Source: Ferrimonas pelagia (GTDB lineage Bacteria; Pseudomonadota; Gammaproteobacteria; Enterobacterales; Shewanellaceae). Taken from it: a DNA stretch of 64,000 nucleotides. Numbering within the stretch: the first letter of the stretch is position 1; each line of letters begins with the position of its first letter. The stretch is taken from assembly GCF_039543565.1 (NCBI RefSeq), contig NZ_BAABJZ010000002.1, forward strand, positions 10,538 through 74,537, written 5' to 3'. A model generated the notes under the pieces. The model searched no databases. It saw only the letters and a program-made list of their open reading frames with translations, and had not been told where the DNA came from. The position numbers and the translations under genes are program-made. Shown here piece by piece: positions 44,577-54,237 of the stretch.

Positions 44577-45086
44577 ATGAGTTCATTTGCCAACGCGCCG
44601 CGGGCGGGGTTGGGGCGCCGGTTAGCGGCCTGGATCTACGATTTTATGGTGGCACTGGCGGTGTATATGAGCGCCGGTGCGCTGCTGTTTGCCCTGTTTG
44701 TTGGCTTGTTGTCGCTGGGTGTGGTGGACGATCGCGGCTTGGAGCACGCCTCGGATGTGCTGCAGGCCAGCGGCTTGTGGTTGACGCTCAATGAGATCGG
44801 CAAACTGCTGGCGGTGGCCTGGCTGTTTGTCTGGAGCTGGAGTAAAAGCGGCCAAACCTTGGGCATGCGCGCGTGGCGCCTACGGGTTCAGTGCCCCAGC
44901 GGTGCACTGATGAGCCGTAAACAGGCGGGGTATCGCGCCTTGTATGCCTTTGGCGGGGTGGCCAACCTGAGTCTGCTGTGGGACGACCAACAGCAGGCGC
45001 TGCACGACCGACTCAGTGGCTCTGAGGTGGTGGAGCTGACGTTGGAGCAGAATCGGGCCTTGATGGAGCAGCGGTCTGGCCGCTAG
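44577..45086 (+). CDS. RDD family membrane protein
   Basis: A 169-residue protein whose opening (AGLGRRLAAWIYDFMVALA) contains the Arg...Asp pattern that names the RDD family, and whose LHDRLSGSEVV supplies the last Asp. It has three to four membrane helices (about 24-50, 72-90, 115-135). RDD proteins have been proposed to be ion exchangers, but the role here is open. It follows a GGAGG and precedes a FAH-family gene on the same strand; lptFG is convergent, a common neighbourhood in this group. Confidence 0.85.
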   Translation: MSSFANAPRAGLGRRLAAWIYDFMVALAVYMSAGALLFALFVGLLSLGVVDDRGLEHASDVLQASGLWLTLNEIGKLLAVAWLFVWSWSKSGQTLGMRAWRLRVQCPSGALMSRKQAGYRALYAFGGVANLSLLWDDQQQALHDRLSGSEVVELTLEQNRALMEQRSGR

Positions 45087-45096
45087 TGGAGTCGTG

Positions 45097-45711
45097 ATGC
45101 GAGTGGTAAAGGAAGGACAGGAGCAGGTAACCCCCTCCAAGATCCTCTGCGTTGGACGTAACTACCTAGCGCACATCGAGGAGTTGGCCAATGCGGTGCC
45201 TGAGCAGATGGTGGTGTTTTGTAAGCCCAACTCGGCCATCGGTGAGCGTTTGGTGGCACAGCGTGGCGATGAGCCGGTGCATTACGAGGCGGAGTTGTGC
45301 TTTCTCTATCGGCAAGGGCGGTTTGTCTCGGTGGCGGTGGGGCTGGATCTCACCCTGCGCGAGTCTCAGCAGCGACTGAAGCAACAGGGTCTGCCGTGGG
45401 AGCGTTGCAAGGCGTTTGATGGTTCGGCGCTGTTCAGTGCGTTTGTGCCTATGCCGAAGGCGTCGGCGGGTTTGGCGCTGGAGCTGCGCATTGATGGGGC
45501 GATCGTCCAGGCGGCGCCGATAGAATTAATGATCTACTCGCCGGCGGCGATCTTGGCTGAGATCCAGTCCTTTATGACGCTGGAGGATGGCGATCTGGTG
45601 ATGACCGGCACCCCCGCCGGGGTGGGAGTGGTTCCGGCGGGCAGTCGGTTTGAGGCGCAGGTACTGCATCGGGCGCAGCCGTTGGTTGGTGCCAGCTGGC
45701 ACGCCCAATGA
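45097..45711 (+). CDS. Fumarylacetoacetate hydrolase family protein
   Basis: A 204-residue single-domain FAH protein (YcgM/FAHD1-like size). The hallmark segments are KILCVGRNYLAHIEE, VVFCKPNSAIG, the metal ligands in HYEAELCFLY (two Glu) and CKAFDGSALF, and VMTGTPAGVG near the C terminus. Members hydrolyse or decarboxylate acylpyruvates and oxaloacetate; the substrate here is unknown. ATG 45097 is chosen over the GTG one codon earlier because GGAG is better spaced. Confidence 0.88.
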   Translation: MRVVKEGQEQVTPSKILCVGRNYLAHIEELANAVPEQMVVFCKPNSAIGERLVAQRGDEPVHYEAELCFLYRQGRFVSVAVGLDLTLRESQQRLKQQGLPWERCKAFDGSALFSAFVPMPKASAGLALELRIDGAIVQAAPIELMIYSPAAILAEIQSFMTLEDGDLVMTGTPAGVGVVPAGSRFEAQVLHRAQPLVGASWHAQ

Positions 45712-45817
45712 GCGTCTGCTAACGCATTTTTAGTGGTGTCGGTTCAGGGGCCAGCTTCTCGGCTCAGGCTGTTTCTGAGCGTTAACGCCGGCTCTGCCCG
45801 TGCTCAGCACTCGGTCT

Positions 45818-45845
45818 GCGAAGCGTCCTGTATCCGGCGCTTCGC
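45818..45845. other. Hairpin at the end of lptG
   Basis: A perfect eight-base inverted repeat (GCGAAGCG/CGCTTCGC) around a 12-base loop touches the last base of lptG. It has no T tract, so it may be a stabilising 3' structure or a weak terminator. Confidence 0.4.
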
Positions 45846-46909
45846 TACCTTCGCTGCAGCATGAAGTAGGCCGCCACCGCAAACAGCATGCTGGGTAGCA
45901 TGGCGCCGAGGAAGGTGGGCAGGCCCATCACCAGACTCATGGGGCCGAAGATCTCATTGCTCAGATAGAAGGAGAAACCGGTGATCACGCCCAGCAGAAT
46001 GCGCGCGCCCATGGTCACCGAGCGCAGCGGGCCGAAGATAAAGGAGAGGCCCAGCATCATCATCACGCCGACGGTAATCGGCTGGGCCACCTTGCGCCAG
46101 AGTGCCAATTCATAGCGTGTGGTGTCCTGCCGGTTGGCTTCTAGGTAATCCAGATAGCCCATGAGTCCTTGGATGGACAGGGATTCGGGTTTGACGGTCA
46201 CGACCTGCAGCTTGTCTGGGGTCAGGGTGGAGCGCCAGCGATCCTGATCCAGCTCGTGGGTGCTGACTTGCTCATCACTGAGTCGGGTCTTGGTGACGCC
46301 GATCAGGCGCCAGGCCTCTCCTTCGAACACCGCCTGCTCAGCTTGGGTGACGTGGCGCAGGTTGTTGCTGTCGTCAAAGTCGTAGATGGCGACGCCGTTA
46401 AGCTTGTTGGCTTCCTGCACCTCGGTGATATTGACGAACAGGTCGCCGTCCTTGGCCCAAGTGCCATTGCGGGCGCTGATCAAACTGCCGCCGGAGATCT
46501 TCTGCGCCCGCAGCTCACGGGCGGTCTGCTCGGAGACCGGCGCGACGTACTCGCCAAACAGCATCGCCAGCAGCATCAGCGGCACGGCGGTCTTCATCAC
46601 CGAGCCAGCGATGTTCAGGCGGGACATGCCGGCCGCTTGCATCACCACCAGCTCGGAGCTGGAGGCCAGCATACCCATGCCGATCAAGGAGCCGAGCATG
46701 GCCGCAATGGGGAAGAACATCTCCACATCACGGGGGATCAAAAACAGCACGTACATCACCACGTCCCAGGTGGTCATGTCACCACGGCCCACCAGGCGCA
46801 GCTGATCGACGAACTTGATCAGCCCGGACAGGCCGGTCAGCACCAGCAGACACAGCGCCGAAGTGCTGGTAATGGTGCGGGCGATGTACATATCGAGAAT
46901 GCGGATCAT
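45845..46909 (-). CDS. lptG: LPS export permease LptG
   Basis: A 354-residue inner-membrane permease with six predicted helices (three near the N terminus, three near the C terminus) and a beta-jellyroll periplasmic domain between (about 130-260). The opening MIRILDMYIARTITSTSALC and VVMQAAGMSRLNI match LptG. With LptF and two LptB ATPases it extracts LPS from the inner membrane. Its start overlaps the lptF stop by 4 bases. lptB is not in the window. Confidence 0.96.
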   Translation of the reverse strand: MIRILDMYIARTITSTSALCLLVLTGLSGLIKFVDQLRLVGRGDMTTWDVVMYVLFLIPRDVEMFFPIAAMLGSLIGMGMLASSSELVVMQAAGMSRLNIAGSVMKTAVPLMLLAMLFGEYVAPVSEQTARELRAQKISGGSLISARNGTWAKDGDLFVNITEVQEANKLNGVAIYDFDDSNNLRHVTQAEQAVFEGEAWRLIGVTKTRLSDEQVSTHELDQDRWRSTLTPDKLQVVTVKPESLSIQGLMGYLDYLEANRQDTTRYELALWRKVAQPITVGVMMMLGLSFIFGPLRSVTMGARILLGVITGFSFYLSNEIFGPMSLVMGLPTFLGAMLPSMLFAVAAYFMLQRR

Positions 46910-48015
46910 GCCTTGGCCTCCCGTTTGAACATCGCTAGGAATTTACGGCCACCGGGTCGGCCTTTGCCGATCAGCAAGATCCCAATGGCGAGTGCGGTCA
47001 GGTGGATCCACCACAGCCCGAGCTGGTGTGGAATGGCACCATTCTCAATGGCTTTTCGTCCGGCCATGAGCAAACCGAAGTAGCCGAGGTAGATCAGGAT
47101 CGCGGGCACCATCTTGGCAAACTTGCCCTGGCGCACATTCACCCGTGACATGGGCACGGCGATCAGCACCAGCAGGGGCAGGGACAGGGGCACGGCGATC
47201 CGCCAGTGGATCTCAGCCCACGCATGAGCTGAGCCGTCCTCGAACAACTGGGTCATCGAATAGGCGGACAGCTTGCGTCGCTTATGGGACGACTCCTGGG
47301 CCTTGATCTCCATCTCATAGCTGCCGAACTCCAGCTGGGTGTACTCCTGAGTGTTGAGTACCCCGCTGATCCGCGCGCCTTCATTGAGCTGCAGACGCTG
47401 CGAGCCGTCATTGGCTTCGACAATGCGGCCGGAGTTGGCCAGCACCAATGCCGTTTCATCTGTGGTGGTGGCGTCCGCGTCCGGTACTTGGGCGACAAAG
47501 ACGGTATCCAGATTGCCCTTGGACAGGCCTTCGACGTAGATCACCCCTTTGCCGTTGGCGGCGCGCTGGAACCGACCCTGTACCAAGGCGGCCAGACCGG
47601 CTTCCGATTCGGCCTGCTCTAACACCTGATACTCCCGCTCCTGCGCCCACGGGGCGACCCACAGCGCGGTGGTGCCGGAGAGGATCGCCATGATAAAGGC
47701 CAGCAGCAGCGTCACCCGGGTGACGTACCATTCGGAGATCCCGACGGCGTGCAGCACCGTCATCTCACTTTCGGCGTACATCCGGCCGTGCGCCATCATC
47801 ACGCCCAAAAACAGCGATAAAGGCAGGATCAGGGAAAGCAGCTCAGGCAGGTTGAGCGCGAGTAGGGTGACAACCAATTTGCCGGGGAATTGTCCTTCTG
47901 CCGCGTCCGCCAGGATCCTGACGAATTGTTGGCTAATAAAGACGGTGATCAGAACCGCTAATACCGCGATCTGGGCCCGGAAAGCTTCCCGGAGCAGGTA
48001 CCTAAGTACAATCAA
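46906..48015 (-). CDS. lptF: LPS export permease LptF
   Basis: A 369-residue partner of LptG with the same six-helix plus jellyroll layout. MIVLRYLLREAFRAQ and the coupling-helix region EMTVLHAVGISEW are typical. It is divergent from pepA across 233 bases, the same arrangement as E. coli lptFG/pepA, and is translationally coupled to lptG. Confidence 0.96.
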   Translation of the reverse strand: MIVLRYLLREAFRAQIAVLAVLITVFISQQFVRILADAAEGQFPGKLVVTLLALNLPELLSLILPLSLFLGVMMAHGRMYAESEMTVLHAVGISEWYVTRVTLLLAFIMAILSGTTALWVAPWAQEREYQVLEQAESEAGLAALVQGRFQRAANGKGVIYVEGLSKGNLDTVFVAQVPDADATTTDETALVLANSGRIVEANDGSQRLQLNEGARISGVLNTQEYTQLEFGSYEMEIKAQESSHKRRKLSAYSMTQLFEDGSAHAWAEIHWRIAVPLSLPLLVLIAVPMSRVNVRQGKFAKMVPAILIYLGYFGLLMAGRKAIENGAIPHQLGLWWIHLTALAIGILLIGKGRPGGRKFLAMFKREAKA

Positions 48016-48132
48016 AGCCAGTGTCCGTTTAGTAAACTTGTAATTTCTCTGGAAACAGGTTGTGTTTTAAGTAAACTAACTACTTTTACACCTTTTTAAA
48101 CAGCCTCGAGGCCCAACAGAGGGAGAAAAAGT

Positions 48133-48210
48133 ATGAAAATACAATCCCCTGTCAACGGCAACAAACCCGTCCCATGCGGCCTGGAGGCCAGCAAAGCGCG
48201 TATTATCTAA
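48133..48210 (+). CDS. Possible 25-residue leader peptide upstream of pepA
   Basis: A short frame (ATG at 48133, stop at 48208-48210) with GGGAG about 8 bases upstream. The product is polar with Pro and one Cys and no membrane helix. It ends 38 bases before pepA. It could be a regulatory leader or chance; there is no independent support. Confidence 0.25.
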   Translation: MKIQSPVNGNKPVPCGLEASKARII

Positions 48211-48248
48211 CAATAATACAGCCATGTCTTTAAGAACCGGGAGATGCC

Positions 48249-49760
48249 ATGGAGTTCAGTGTAAAGAGCGGCAGTCCAGAAAAACAACGCAGTGCCTGTA
48301 TCGTAGTCGGTGTGTTTGAGCCTCGCCGTTTATCCGCAGTCGGCGAGCAACTGGATAAGATCAGCGACGGTTACATCAGCAATCTGCTGCGCCGTGGCGA
48401 TTTAGAGGGAAAACCGGGTCAGATGTTGTTGCTGCACCATGTACCGAACGTGCTGTCCGAGCGCGTTCTGTTGGTCGGCTGTGGCAAAGAGCGTGAACTG
48501 GACGAGCGCCAGTACAAGCAGATCATCACCAAAACCATCAATACCTTGAACGACACCGGCTCGATGGAAGCGGTCTGCTTCCTGACCGAGTTGCACGTCA
48601 AAGGCCGTGACACCTACTGGAAGGTCCGCCAGGCGGTGGAGACCACCCAGTCGAGCCTCTACACCTTCGATGCGATGAAGAGCAAGAAGGATGAGACCCG
48701 TCGTCCGCTGCGCAAGCTGGTATTTAACGTGCCAACCCGACGCGAGTTGCCGGTCGGTGAGAAGGCGATCAACCACGGTTTGGGGATCGCACACGGTGCC
48801 AAACTGTGCCGTGACGTCGCCAACATGCCGCCCAATGTGTGTAATCCAGCCTACTTGGCCAGCCAGGCCAAGCAACTGGCCGAGAAATGCGACAAGCTGA
48901 CCGTCACCACCATCGGCGAAGAGCAGATGGCCGAGCTGGGCATGAACGCCTACCTGGCCGTCGGGCGTGGCAGCGACAACGAATCCATCATGACCGTGAT
49001 GAAGTATCAGGGTGCGGCGGATTCGGAGCAGAAGCCGATTGTGCTGGTGGGCAAGGGCCTGACCTTCGACTCCGGCGGCATTTCGCTCAAGCCCGGCGCG
49101 GGCATGGATGAGATGAAGTATGACATGGGCGGCGCGGCCGGTGTGATCGGCACCATGAAAGCCTTGTGCGAGCTGAACCTGCCCATCAACGTGGTGGCCA
49201 TTCTGGCGGGCTGTGAAAACATGCCGGGCAGCAAGGCGTACCGTCCGGGGGATATCCTCACCACCATGTCCGGTCAGACGGTCGAGGTGCTCAACACCGA
49301 CGCCGAAGGGCGTCTGGTCCTGTGCGATGCGCTAACCTATGTCGAACGCTTCGATCCGGAGGTGGTGATCGACACCGCCACCCTGACCGGGGCGTGTGTT
49401 GTGGCACTGGGCGCACACGCGTCTGGCCTGCTGGCCAACCAGAACAGCCTGGCGCACGATCTGCAAAGTGCCGGCGATCTGTCCGGCGATCGCTGCTGGC
49501 GCCTGCCGCTGTGGGACGACTACGGCGATCAGCTCGACAGCCCGTTCGCGGATATGACCAACTTGGGCGGGAAAGGGGCAGGCACCATCACTGCCGCGCT
49601 GTTCCTGTCGCGTTTTGCCAAGAAGTACAACTGGGCGCATCTGGATGTGGCCGGTACTGCTTGGATCAGCGGCGGCAAGAGCAAAGGCTCGACCGGTCGT
49701 CCGGTGCCGATCCTGACCCAATACCTGCTGAACCGCTCCGGAGAGATGGTTCAGGATTGA
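48249..49760 (+). CDS. pepA: Cytosol (leucyl) aminopeptidase PepA
   Basis: A 503-residue M17 aminopeptidase of standard length. The C-terminal catalytic domain has VGKGLTFDSGGISLKPG (about 259-275), the signature NTDAEGRLVL (about 348-357) with its metal-binding Asp and Glu, and catalytic Lys and Arg. PepA trims N-terminal Leu and other residues; in E. coli it also binds DNA in Xer recombination and carAB control. GGGAG precedes the ATG. It is followed by a terminator, then holC and valS, the usual order. Confidence 0.97.
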   Translation: MEFSVKSGSPEKQRSACIVVGVFEPRRLSAVGEQLDKISDGYISNLLRRGDLEGKPGQMLLLHHVPNVLSERVLLVGCGKERELDERQYKQIITKTINTLNDTGSMEAVCFLTELHVKGRDTYWKVRQAVETTQSSLYTFDAMKSKKDETRRPLRKLVFNVPTRRELPVGEKAINHGLGIAHGAKLCRDVANMPPNVCNPAYLASQAKQLAEKCDKLTVTTIGEEQMAELGMNAYLAVGRGSDNESIMTVMKYQGAADSEQKPIVLVGKGLTFDSGGISLKPGAGMDEMKYDMGGAAGVIGTMKALCELNLPINVVAILAGCENMPGSKAYRPGDILTTMSGQTVEVLNTDAEGRLVLCDALTYVERFDPEVVIDTATLTGACVVALGAHASGLLANQNSLAHDLQSAGDLSGDRCWRLPLWDDYGDQLDSPFADMTNLGGKGAGTITAALFLSRFAKKYNWAHLDVAGTAWISGGKSKGSTGRPVPILTQYLLNRSGEMVQD

Positions 49761-49780
49761 GTTAACCTCTTGAAATGAAT

Positions 49781-49810
49781 AAGGCGAGGGGAACCTCGCC
49801 TTTCGTGTTT
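49781..49810 (+). terminator. Terminator after pepA
   Basis: Stem AAGGCGAGG/CCTCGCCTT with a GGAA loop, followed by a T-rich stretch. Confidence 0.85.
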
Positions 49811-49821
49811 TTAGGATCTGC

Positions 49822-50271
49822 ATGTCAAACGCGCTTTTCTACATCGCCAGCTCCGACGCTGCGCACCATCCCGAGCGGATCGCCTGTCAGGCGGCGGCTC
49901 GAGCCTACCGCACTGGTCAGGGCGTCTTTCTGCTGTGTCAGGATCAGGCTCAGGCCCATCGCATCGATGAATTGCTGTGGCAGTTTGAGCCGGACAGCTT
50001 CGTTCCCCACAACTTAGTGGGGGAGGGGCCTCGCGGCGGTGCCCCAGTGGTGATCGGCTGGGCCGATCGGGATCACGCTGCGGTGGAAAAACGCCCGTTA
50101 CTGATCAACCTAAGCGCCGATGTTCCGCAATTTGCGGTACAATTCACCCACATTATCGATTTTGTCCCGGCTGATGATGAGGCCAAGGCGCAGGCGCGCA
50201 GACGATTTGCCGCCTACCGCCAATTGGGTGTGTCCCCGGCCACCCAAGATCTGGCCCGTCAGCCGTTTTAG
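49822..50271 (+). CDS. holC: DNA polymerase III chi subunit
   Basis: A 149-residue HolC protein. Marks are MSNALFYIASS, the LLCQDQAQAHRIDELLW helix and FVPHNLVGEGP. Chi binds psi and SSB, tying the clamp loader to single-stranded DNA. It sits between pepA and valS as in most gammaproteobacteria. Confidence 0.94.
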   Translation: MSNALFYIASSDAAHHPERIACQAAARAYRTGQGVFLLCQDQAQAHRIDELLWQFEPDSFVPHNLVGEGPRGGAPVVIGWADRDHAAVEKRPLLINLSADVPQFAVQFTHIIDFVPADDEAKAQARRRFAAYRQLGVSPATQDLARQPF

Positions 50272-50291
50272 TTTCTAAAGAGATCCCCTCC

Positions 50292-53138
50292 ATGGATAAG
50301 ACTTACAACCCCCAGTCGATTGAGCAGCGCCACTACCAGCGTTGGGAAGAAGCGGGCTACTTCAAGCCCCACGGTGATACCAGCAAAGATGCGTACAGCA
50401 TCATGATCCCGCCGCCGAACGTGACCGGCAGCTTGCATATGGGTCACGCCTTCCAGGACACCATCATGGACACCCTGATCCGCTACCAGCGCATGCAGGG
50501 CAAAAACACCCTGTGGCAGGTCGGTACCGATCACGCGGGTATCGCGACCCAAATGGTGGTTGAGCGTAAGCTGGCGGCACAGAACATCACCCGTCAGGAC
50601 TTGGGCCGTGAAACCTTCATCGACAAGGTGTGGGAGTGGAAGGAAGAGTCCGGCGGCACCATCACCCAGCAGCTGCGTCGTCTGGGCGCGTCCGTGGATT
50701 GGGAGCGTGAGCGTTTCACCATGGATCCGGGCATGTCTGCGGCGGTACAGGAAGTGTTTGTCAGCCTGTACAACGATGACTTGATCTACCGCGGCAAGCG
50801 CCTGGTCAACTGGGATCCGAAACTGCACACCGCCATCTCTGATCTCGAAGTAGAGAACAAAGACAAGAAAGGCTTCATGTGGCATTTCCGCTACCCGCTG
50901 GCGGATGGCGTGAAGACCCAAGACGGCAAAGACTACATCGTCGTAGCCACCACCCGTCCGGAAACCATGCTGGGCGATACCGGTGTGGCGGTAAACCCGG
51001 AAGATCCACGCTACATGGATCTGATCGGCAAAGAGCTGATCCTGCCGATCGTCGGCCGCCGCATTCCTATCGTGGGTGATGAGCACGCCGACATGGAGAA
51101 GGGCACCGGTTGTGTGAAGATCACCCCGGCCCACGACTTCAACGATTACGAAGTGGGTAAGCGTCACGCCCTGCCGATGATCAACGTATTGACCTTCAAC
51201 GCCGATATCCGCGACGAAGCCGAAGTACTGGACACCAACGGCGAGGCGTCTGACGTCTACTCTGCCGAGCTGCCAGAAAAGTATCAGGGCATGGAGCGCT
51301 TTGCTGCGCGTCGCGCCGTGGTGGCTGAGTTCGAAGCGCTGGGCCTGCTGGAAGAGATCAAAGATCACGAGCTGACCGTGCCGTATGGCGATCGTGGCGG
51401 CGTGGTGATCGAGCCGATGCTGACTGATCAATGGTACGTGCGCGTTGCGCCGCTGGCCGAGCCTGCCGTGGAAGCGGTTGAAAACGGCGACATTCAGTTC
51501 GTGCCTAAGCAGTACGAAAACATGTACTTCGCCTGGATGCGCGACGTGCAGGACTGGTGTATCTCCCGTCAGCTGTGGTGGGGCCACCGTATCCCGGCTT
51601 GGTACGACGAAGCCGGTAAGGTGTACGTCGGTAACAGCGAAGCCGAAGTGCGCGCCAAGCATGGCCTGGCCGATGACGTGGTGCTGACCCAGGACAACGA
51701 CGTGCTGGACACCTGGTTCTCCTCCGCGCTTTGGACCTTCGGGACGCTGGGCTGGCCGGAGAAAACCCCGGAGCTGGAAACCTTCCACCCAACCGACGTG
51801 TTGGTGACCGGTTTCGACATCATCTTCTTCTGGGTTGCCCGCATGATCATGATGACCATGCACTTCAACAAGGACAAAGACGGCAAGTCTCAAGTGCCGT
51901 TTAAGACCGTGTACGTCACCGGCCTGATCCGCGACGAGCAGGGCGACAAGATGTCCAAGTCCAAGGGCAACGTGTTGGATCCGCTGGATATGATCGACGG
52001 TATCGATCTGGAAACTCTGGTTGAGAAGCGCACCGGCAACATGATGCAGCCGCAGATGGCCGCAAAAATTGAGAAGAGCACCCGCAAGCAGTTCCCGGAC
52101 GGCATTGTGCCACACGGCACCGATGCGCTGCGCTTCACCCTAGCGGCGATGGCCAGCACAGGTCGTGACATCAACTGGGACATGAACCGTCTGGAAGGGT
52201 ACCGCAACTTCGCCAACAAGCTGTGGAACGCCAGCCGTTACGTGCTGATGAACACCGAAGAGCAGGACTGCGGCGCCAATGGCGGCGAGATGGAGCTATC
52301 CCTGGCCGACCGTTGGGTACTGGCCCAGTACAACGAAACCGTTAAGAACCTGCGCGAAGCGATGGATTCCTACCGTTTCGATATCGCCGCCAACATCGCC
52401 TATGAGTTCACTTGGAACCAGTTCTGTGACTGGTACCTGGAGCTGACCAAGCCGGTACTGCAAAACGGCACCGAAGCACAACAGCGTGGCACTCGCCACA
52501 CCCTGCTGACCGTGCTGGAAGGCATGCTGCGCGTGCTGCACCCGCTGATGCCATACATCACCGAAGAGATCTGGCAGACCGTGGCGCCGATGCTGAACAA
52601 AGGCGCCGACACCATCATGCTGCAGCAATACCCGCAGTTTGATGACGCGCTGACCGACGAGCAGGCCATGATCGAGCTGGAGTGGGTGAAGAAGTTCATC
52701 GTTGCGGTGCGTAACGTCCGTGGTGAGCTGAACGTAGCCCCATCCAAGCCGCTGAACGTACTGTTGAAAAACGCCAGTGCCGACGAGCTGGCCCGGGTCG
52801 AAGCCAACCGCATCATGCTGACCAAGTTGGCCAACCTCGAGTCCATCACCGTGCTGGAGGGTGAGGCGCCGATGTCCACCACCCAGATCATCGGTGAGAT
52901 GGAGCTGCTGATCCCAATGGCAGGTCTGATCGACGTTGACGCGGAGTTTGCCCGTATCGACAAGCAGATCGCCAAGCTGGCACAAGACGCTGAGCGCGTT
53001 GAGAAGAAGCTGGGTAACCAAGGCTTCCTGGCCAAGGCGCCAGAGGCTGTTGTTGCCAAAGAGCAGGCCAAGCTGGATGGCGCCAAGCGCGACATCGCCA
53101 AGCTGGAAGAGCAGAAAGAGCAGCTTAAAGCGCTGTAA
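50292..53138 (+). CDS. valS: Valyl-tRNA synthetase
   Basis: A 948-residue class I synthetase. The HIGH-type motif is GSLHMGHAF (about 44-52) and the KMSKS motif is KMSKSKGN (about 554-561). The CP1 editing domain lies between (about 200-340, with TTRPETMLGDT). The C terminus (about 880-948) is the coiled-coil arm typical of ValRS. It charges tRNA-Val and edits Thr-tRNA-Val. Codon bias is strong, as for a highly expressed gene. Confidence 0.98.
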   Translation: MDKTYNPQSIEQRHYQRWEEAGYFKPHGDTSKDAYSIMIPPPNVTGSLHMGHAFQDTIMDTLIRYQRMQGKNTLWQVGTDHAGIATQMVVERKLAAQNITRQDLGRETFIDKVWEWKEESGGTITQQLRRLGASVDWERERFTMDPGMSAAVQEVFVSLYNDDLIYRGKRLVNWDPKLHTAISDLEVENKDKKGFMWHFRYPLADGVKTQDGKDYIVVATTRPETMLGDTGVAVNPEDPRYMDLIGKELILPIVGRRIPIVGDEHADMEKGTGCVKITPAHDFNDYEVGKRHALPMINVLTFNADIRDEAEVLDTNGEASDVYSAELPEKYQGMERFAARRAVVAEFEALGLLEEIKDHELTVPYGDRGGVVIEPMLTDQWYVRVAPLAEPAVEAVENGDIQFVPKQYENMYFAWMRDVQDWCISRQLWWGHRIPAWYDEAGKVYVGNSEAEVRAKHGLADDVVLTQDNDVLDTWFSSALWTFGTLGWPEKTPELETFHPTDVLVTGFDIIFFWVARMIMMTMHFNKDKDGKSQVPFKTVYVTGLIRDEQGDKMSKSKGNVLDPLDMIDGIDLETLVEKRTGNMMQPQMAAKIEKSTRKQFPDGIVPHGTDALRFTLAAMASTGRDINWDMNRLEGYRNFANKLWNASRYVLMNTEEQDCGANGGEMELSLADRWVLAQYNETVKNLREAMDSYRFDIAANIAYEFTWNQFCDWYLELTKPVLQNGTEAQQRGTRHTLLTVLEGMLRVLHPLMPYITEEIWQTVAPMLNKGADTIMLQQYPQFDDALTDEQAMIELEWVKKFIVAVRNVRGELNVAPSKPLNVLLKNASADELARVEANRIMLTKLANLESITVLEGEAPMSTTQIIGEMELLIPMAGLIDVDAEFARIDKQIAKLAQDAERVEKKLGNQGFLAKAPEAVVAKEQAKLDGAKRDIAKLEEQKEQLKAL

Positions 53139-53185
53139 TTTTAATCATGTAAGCTCTGTCACTGCGGGTTAAAGCTTACCGTGTT

Positions 53186-53231
53186 AAAAAACGCGTTCTC
53201 CCATTGCATCTTGGGGGAGCGCGTTTTTTTT
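53186..53231 (+). terminator. Terminator after valS
   Basis: A long stem (AAAAACGCG...TCTCCC pairing with GGGGGAGCGCGTTTTT) followed by eight T. Confidence 0.88.
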
Positions 53232-53272
53232 GTGGCGCGCACTGCCACCGGTTGACTGTTTAAGGAGTAAGC

Positions 53273-53953
53273 ATGACCGAGACCCTATTCCCGCCGAAGC
53301 CCTGGCTGACCATCGCCTACCAACCTAGACGCACCATGCAGGCCATTCTGGCTGCCGATCCTGCGCGTTATCAGATCCTGCTCGTGGTGGTCATGACCCT
53401 GCTGACTTGGGCCGCCAAGTACGGCCTGTATCAGTCACTCGCCGCGCTGTTGCCGGCCCTGGCGCAGATGGCATCGAGCGTGCCAGAGCTGGGCAATGTC
53501 AATAACACCTCCATCGAGACCGACGTGTTCAGTCCGCTGTGGAAGGTACCACTGTTATTCTTGTTGGGCGGTTGGTTGCTGGGCTGGATAGGGCGCCGAT
53601 GCTTTGGCGGCGAAGGCAGCACGGCTCAGGCGCGGGCAGCGCTGAGCTGGAGTGGCTTGCCGTTTTTTGTCCTGATCTTCCCCCTGTCCTGTTGGTTAAT
53701 GGCGCCGGATCTACAAGCCTTGCTGCTGCAACTGGCGGAGCGGGGAATGGACGCTGAGCCTCATGTGGGCGTGCGTTTGCAATTGGCCTGCGGGTTGCTG
53801 GCGCTGGGCAGCGTGGGTTGGCTCGTGTCGCTGTGCCGGACGCTGGCAGCGGCCCATGGCTTCACCAGTTGGCGCGGGCTGGGGACGGCATTGCTGGCGC
53901 TGCTGGCACTGAGCCTGATCACCCTACCTTTGGGCGGGCTCAGTTTCCCTTAA
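53273..53953 (+). CDS. YIP1-like membrane protein 1
   Basis: A 226-residue integral membrane protein with about five helices. It shares a distinctive plan with the two genes downstream: a short soluble N terminus with PW.TI/M...PR.T..AIL (PKPWLTIAYQPRRTMQAIL), a first helix, a GGWLLGWIG segment before the third helix, and a TAAHGF..WR.LG segment before the last helix. This pattern fits the YIP1 domain family. It starts after AAGGAG. It is the most diverged of the three paralogs. Confidence 0.7.
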   Translation: MTETLFPPKPWLTIAYQPRRTMQAILAADPARYQILLVVVMTLLTWAAKYGLYQSLAALLPALAQMASSVPELGNVNNTSIETDVFSPLWKVPLLFLLGGWLLGWIGRRCFGGEGSTAQARAALSWSGLPFFVLIFPLSCWLMAPDLQALLLQLAERGMDAEPHVGVRLQLACGLLALGSVGWLVSLCRTLAAAHGFTSWRGLGTALLALLALSLITLPLGGLSFP

Positions 53954-54072
53954 GTGAGAGCAAAGCCGGTAGCGCGCGTGATCGGCTCGGTGGTTGGCTG
54001 TTATCAACCGATCTGAATGCGCCCACTGTCGAGATGATCGTGGGCGCTAACTTTCAACCCGCAAGGGCGTGA

Positions 54073-54237
54073 TCAGGGATTGGGCTCCAGATTAGACCAG
54101 GCTTGCTCGGCGATCACCAAGCCAACGCCGTACACCAGCAGCATACTGGCGGCAGAATCGGCAAACGCTTTGAAGACAAACGCGAGGATGGTGGTGATAA
54201 TTAGAATGGTTATAACCGCAAGAGCTTGATAAATCAT
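54073..54237 (-). CDS. Small membrane protein of 54 residues
   Basis: The ATG at 54237 has an AGGAGC site 7 bases upstream, so the longer open frame is not needed. The product has a long N-terminal helix (about 5-24, very Ile/Leu/Val-rich) and a second helix (about 30-44), then a short acidic tail ending EPNP. No family recognised. It lies between YIP1-like genes 1 and 2 on the opposite strand and resembles in plan the proteins at 18821-18988 and 56346-56531. Confidence 0.55.
   Translation of the reverse strand: MIYQALAVITILIITTILAFVFKAFADSAASMLLVYGVGLVIAEQAWSNLEPNP

Noticed and set aside
50268..52115. A 615-codon open frame on the minus strand opposite valS
   Set aside because: It is an antisense shadow produced by the strong codon bias of valS; it has no recognisable domain and no ribosome site.
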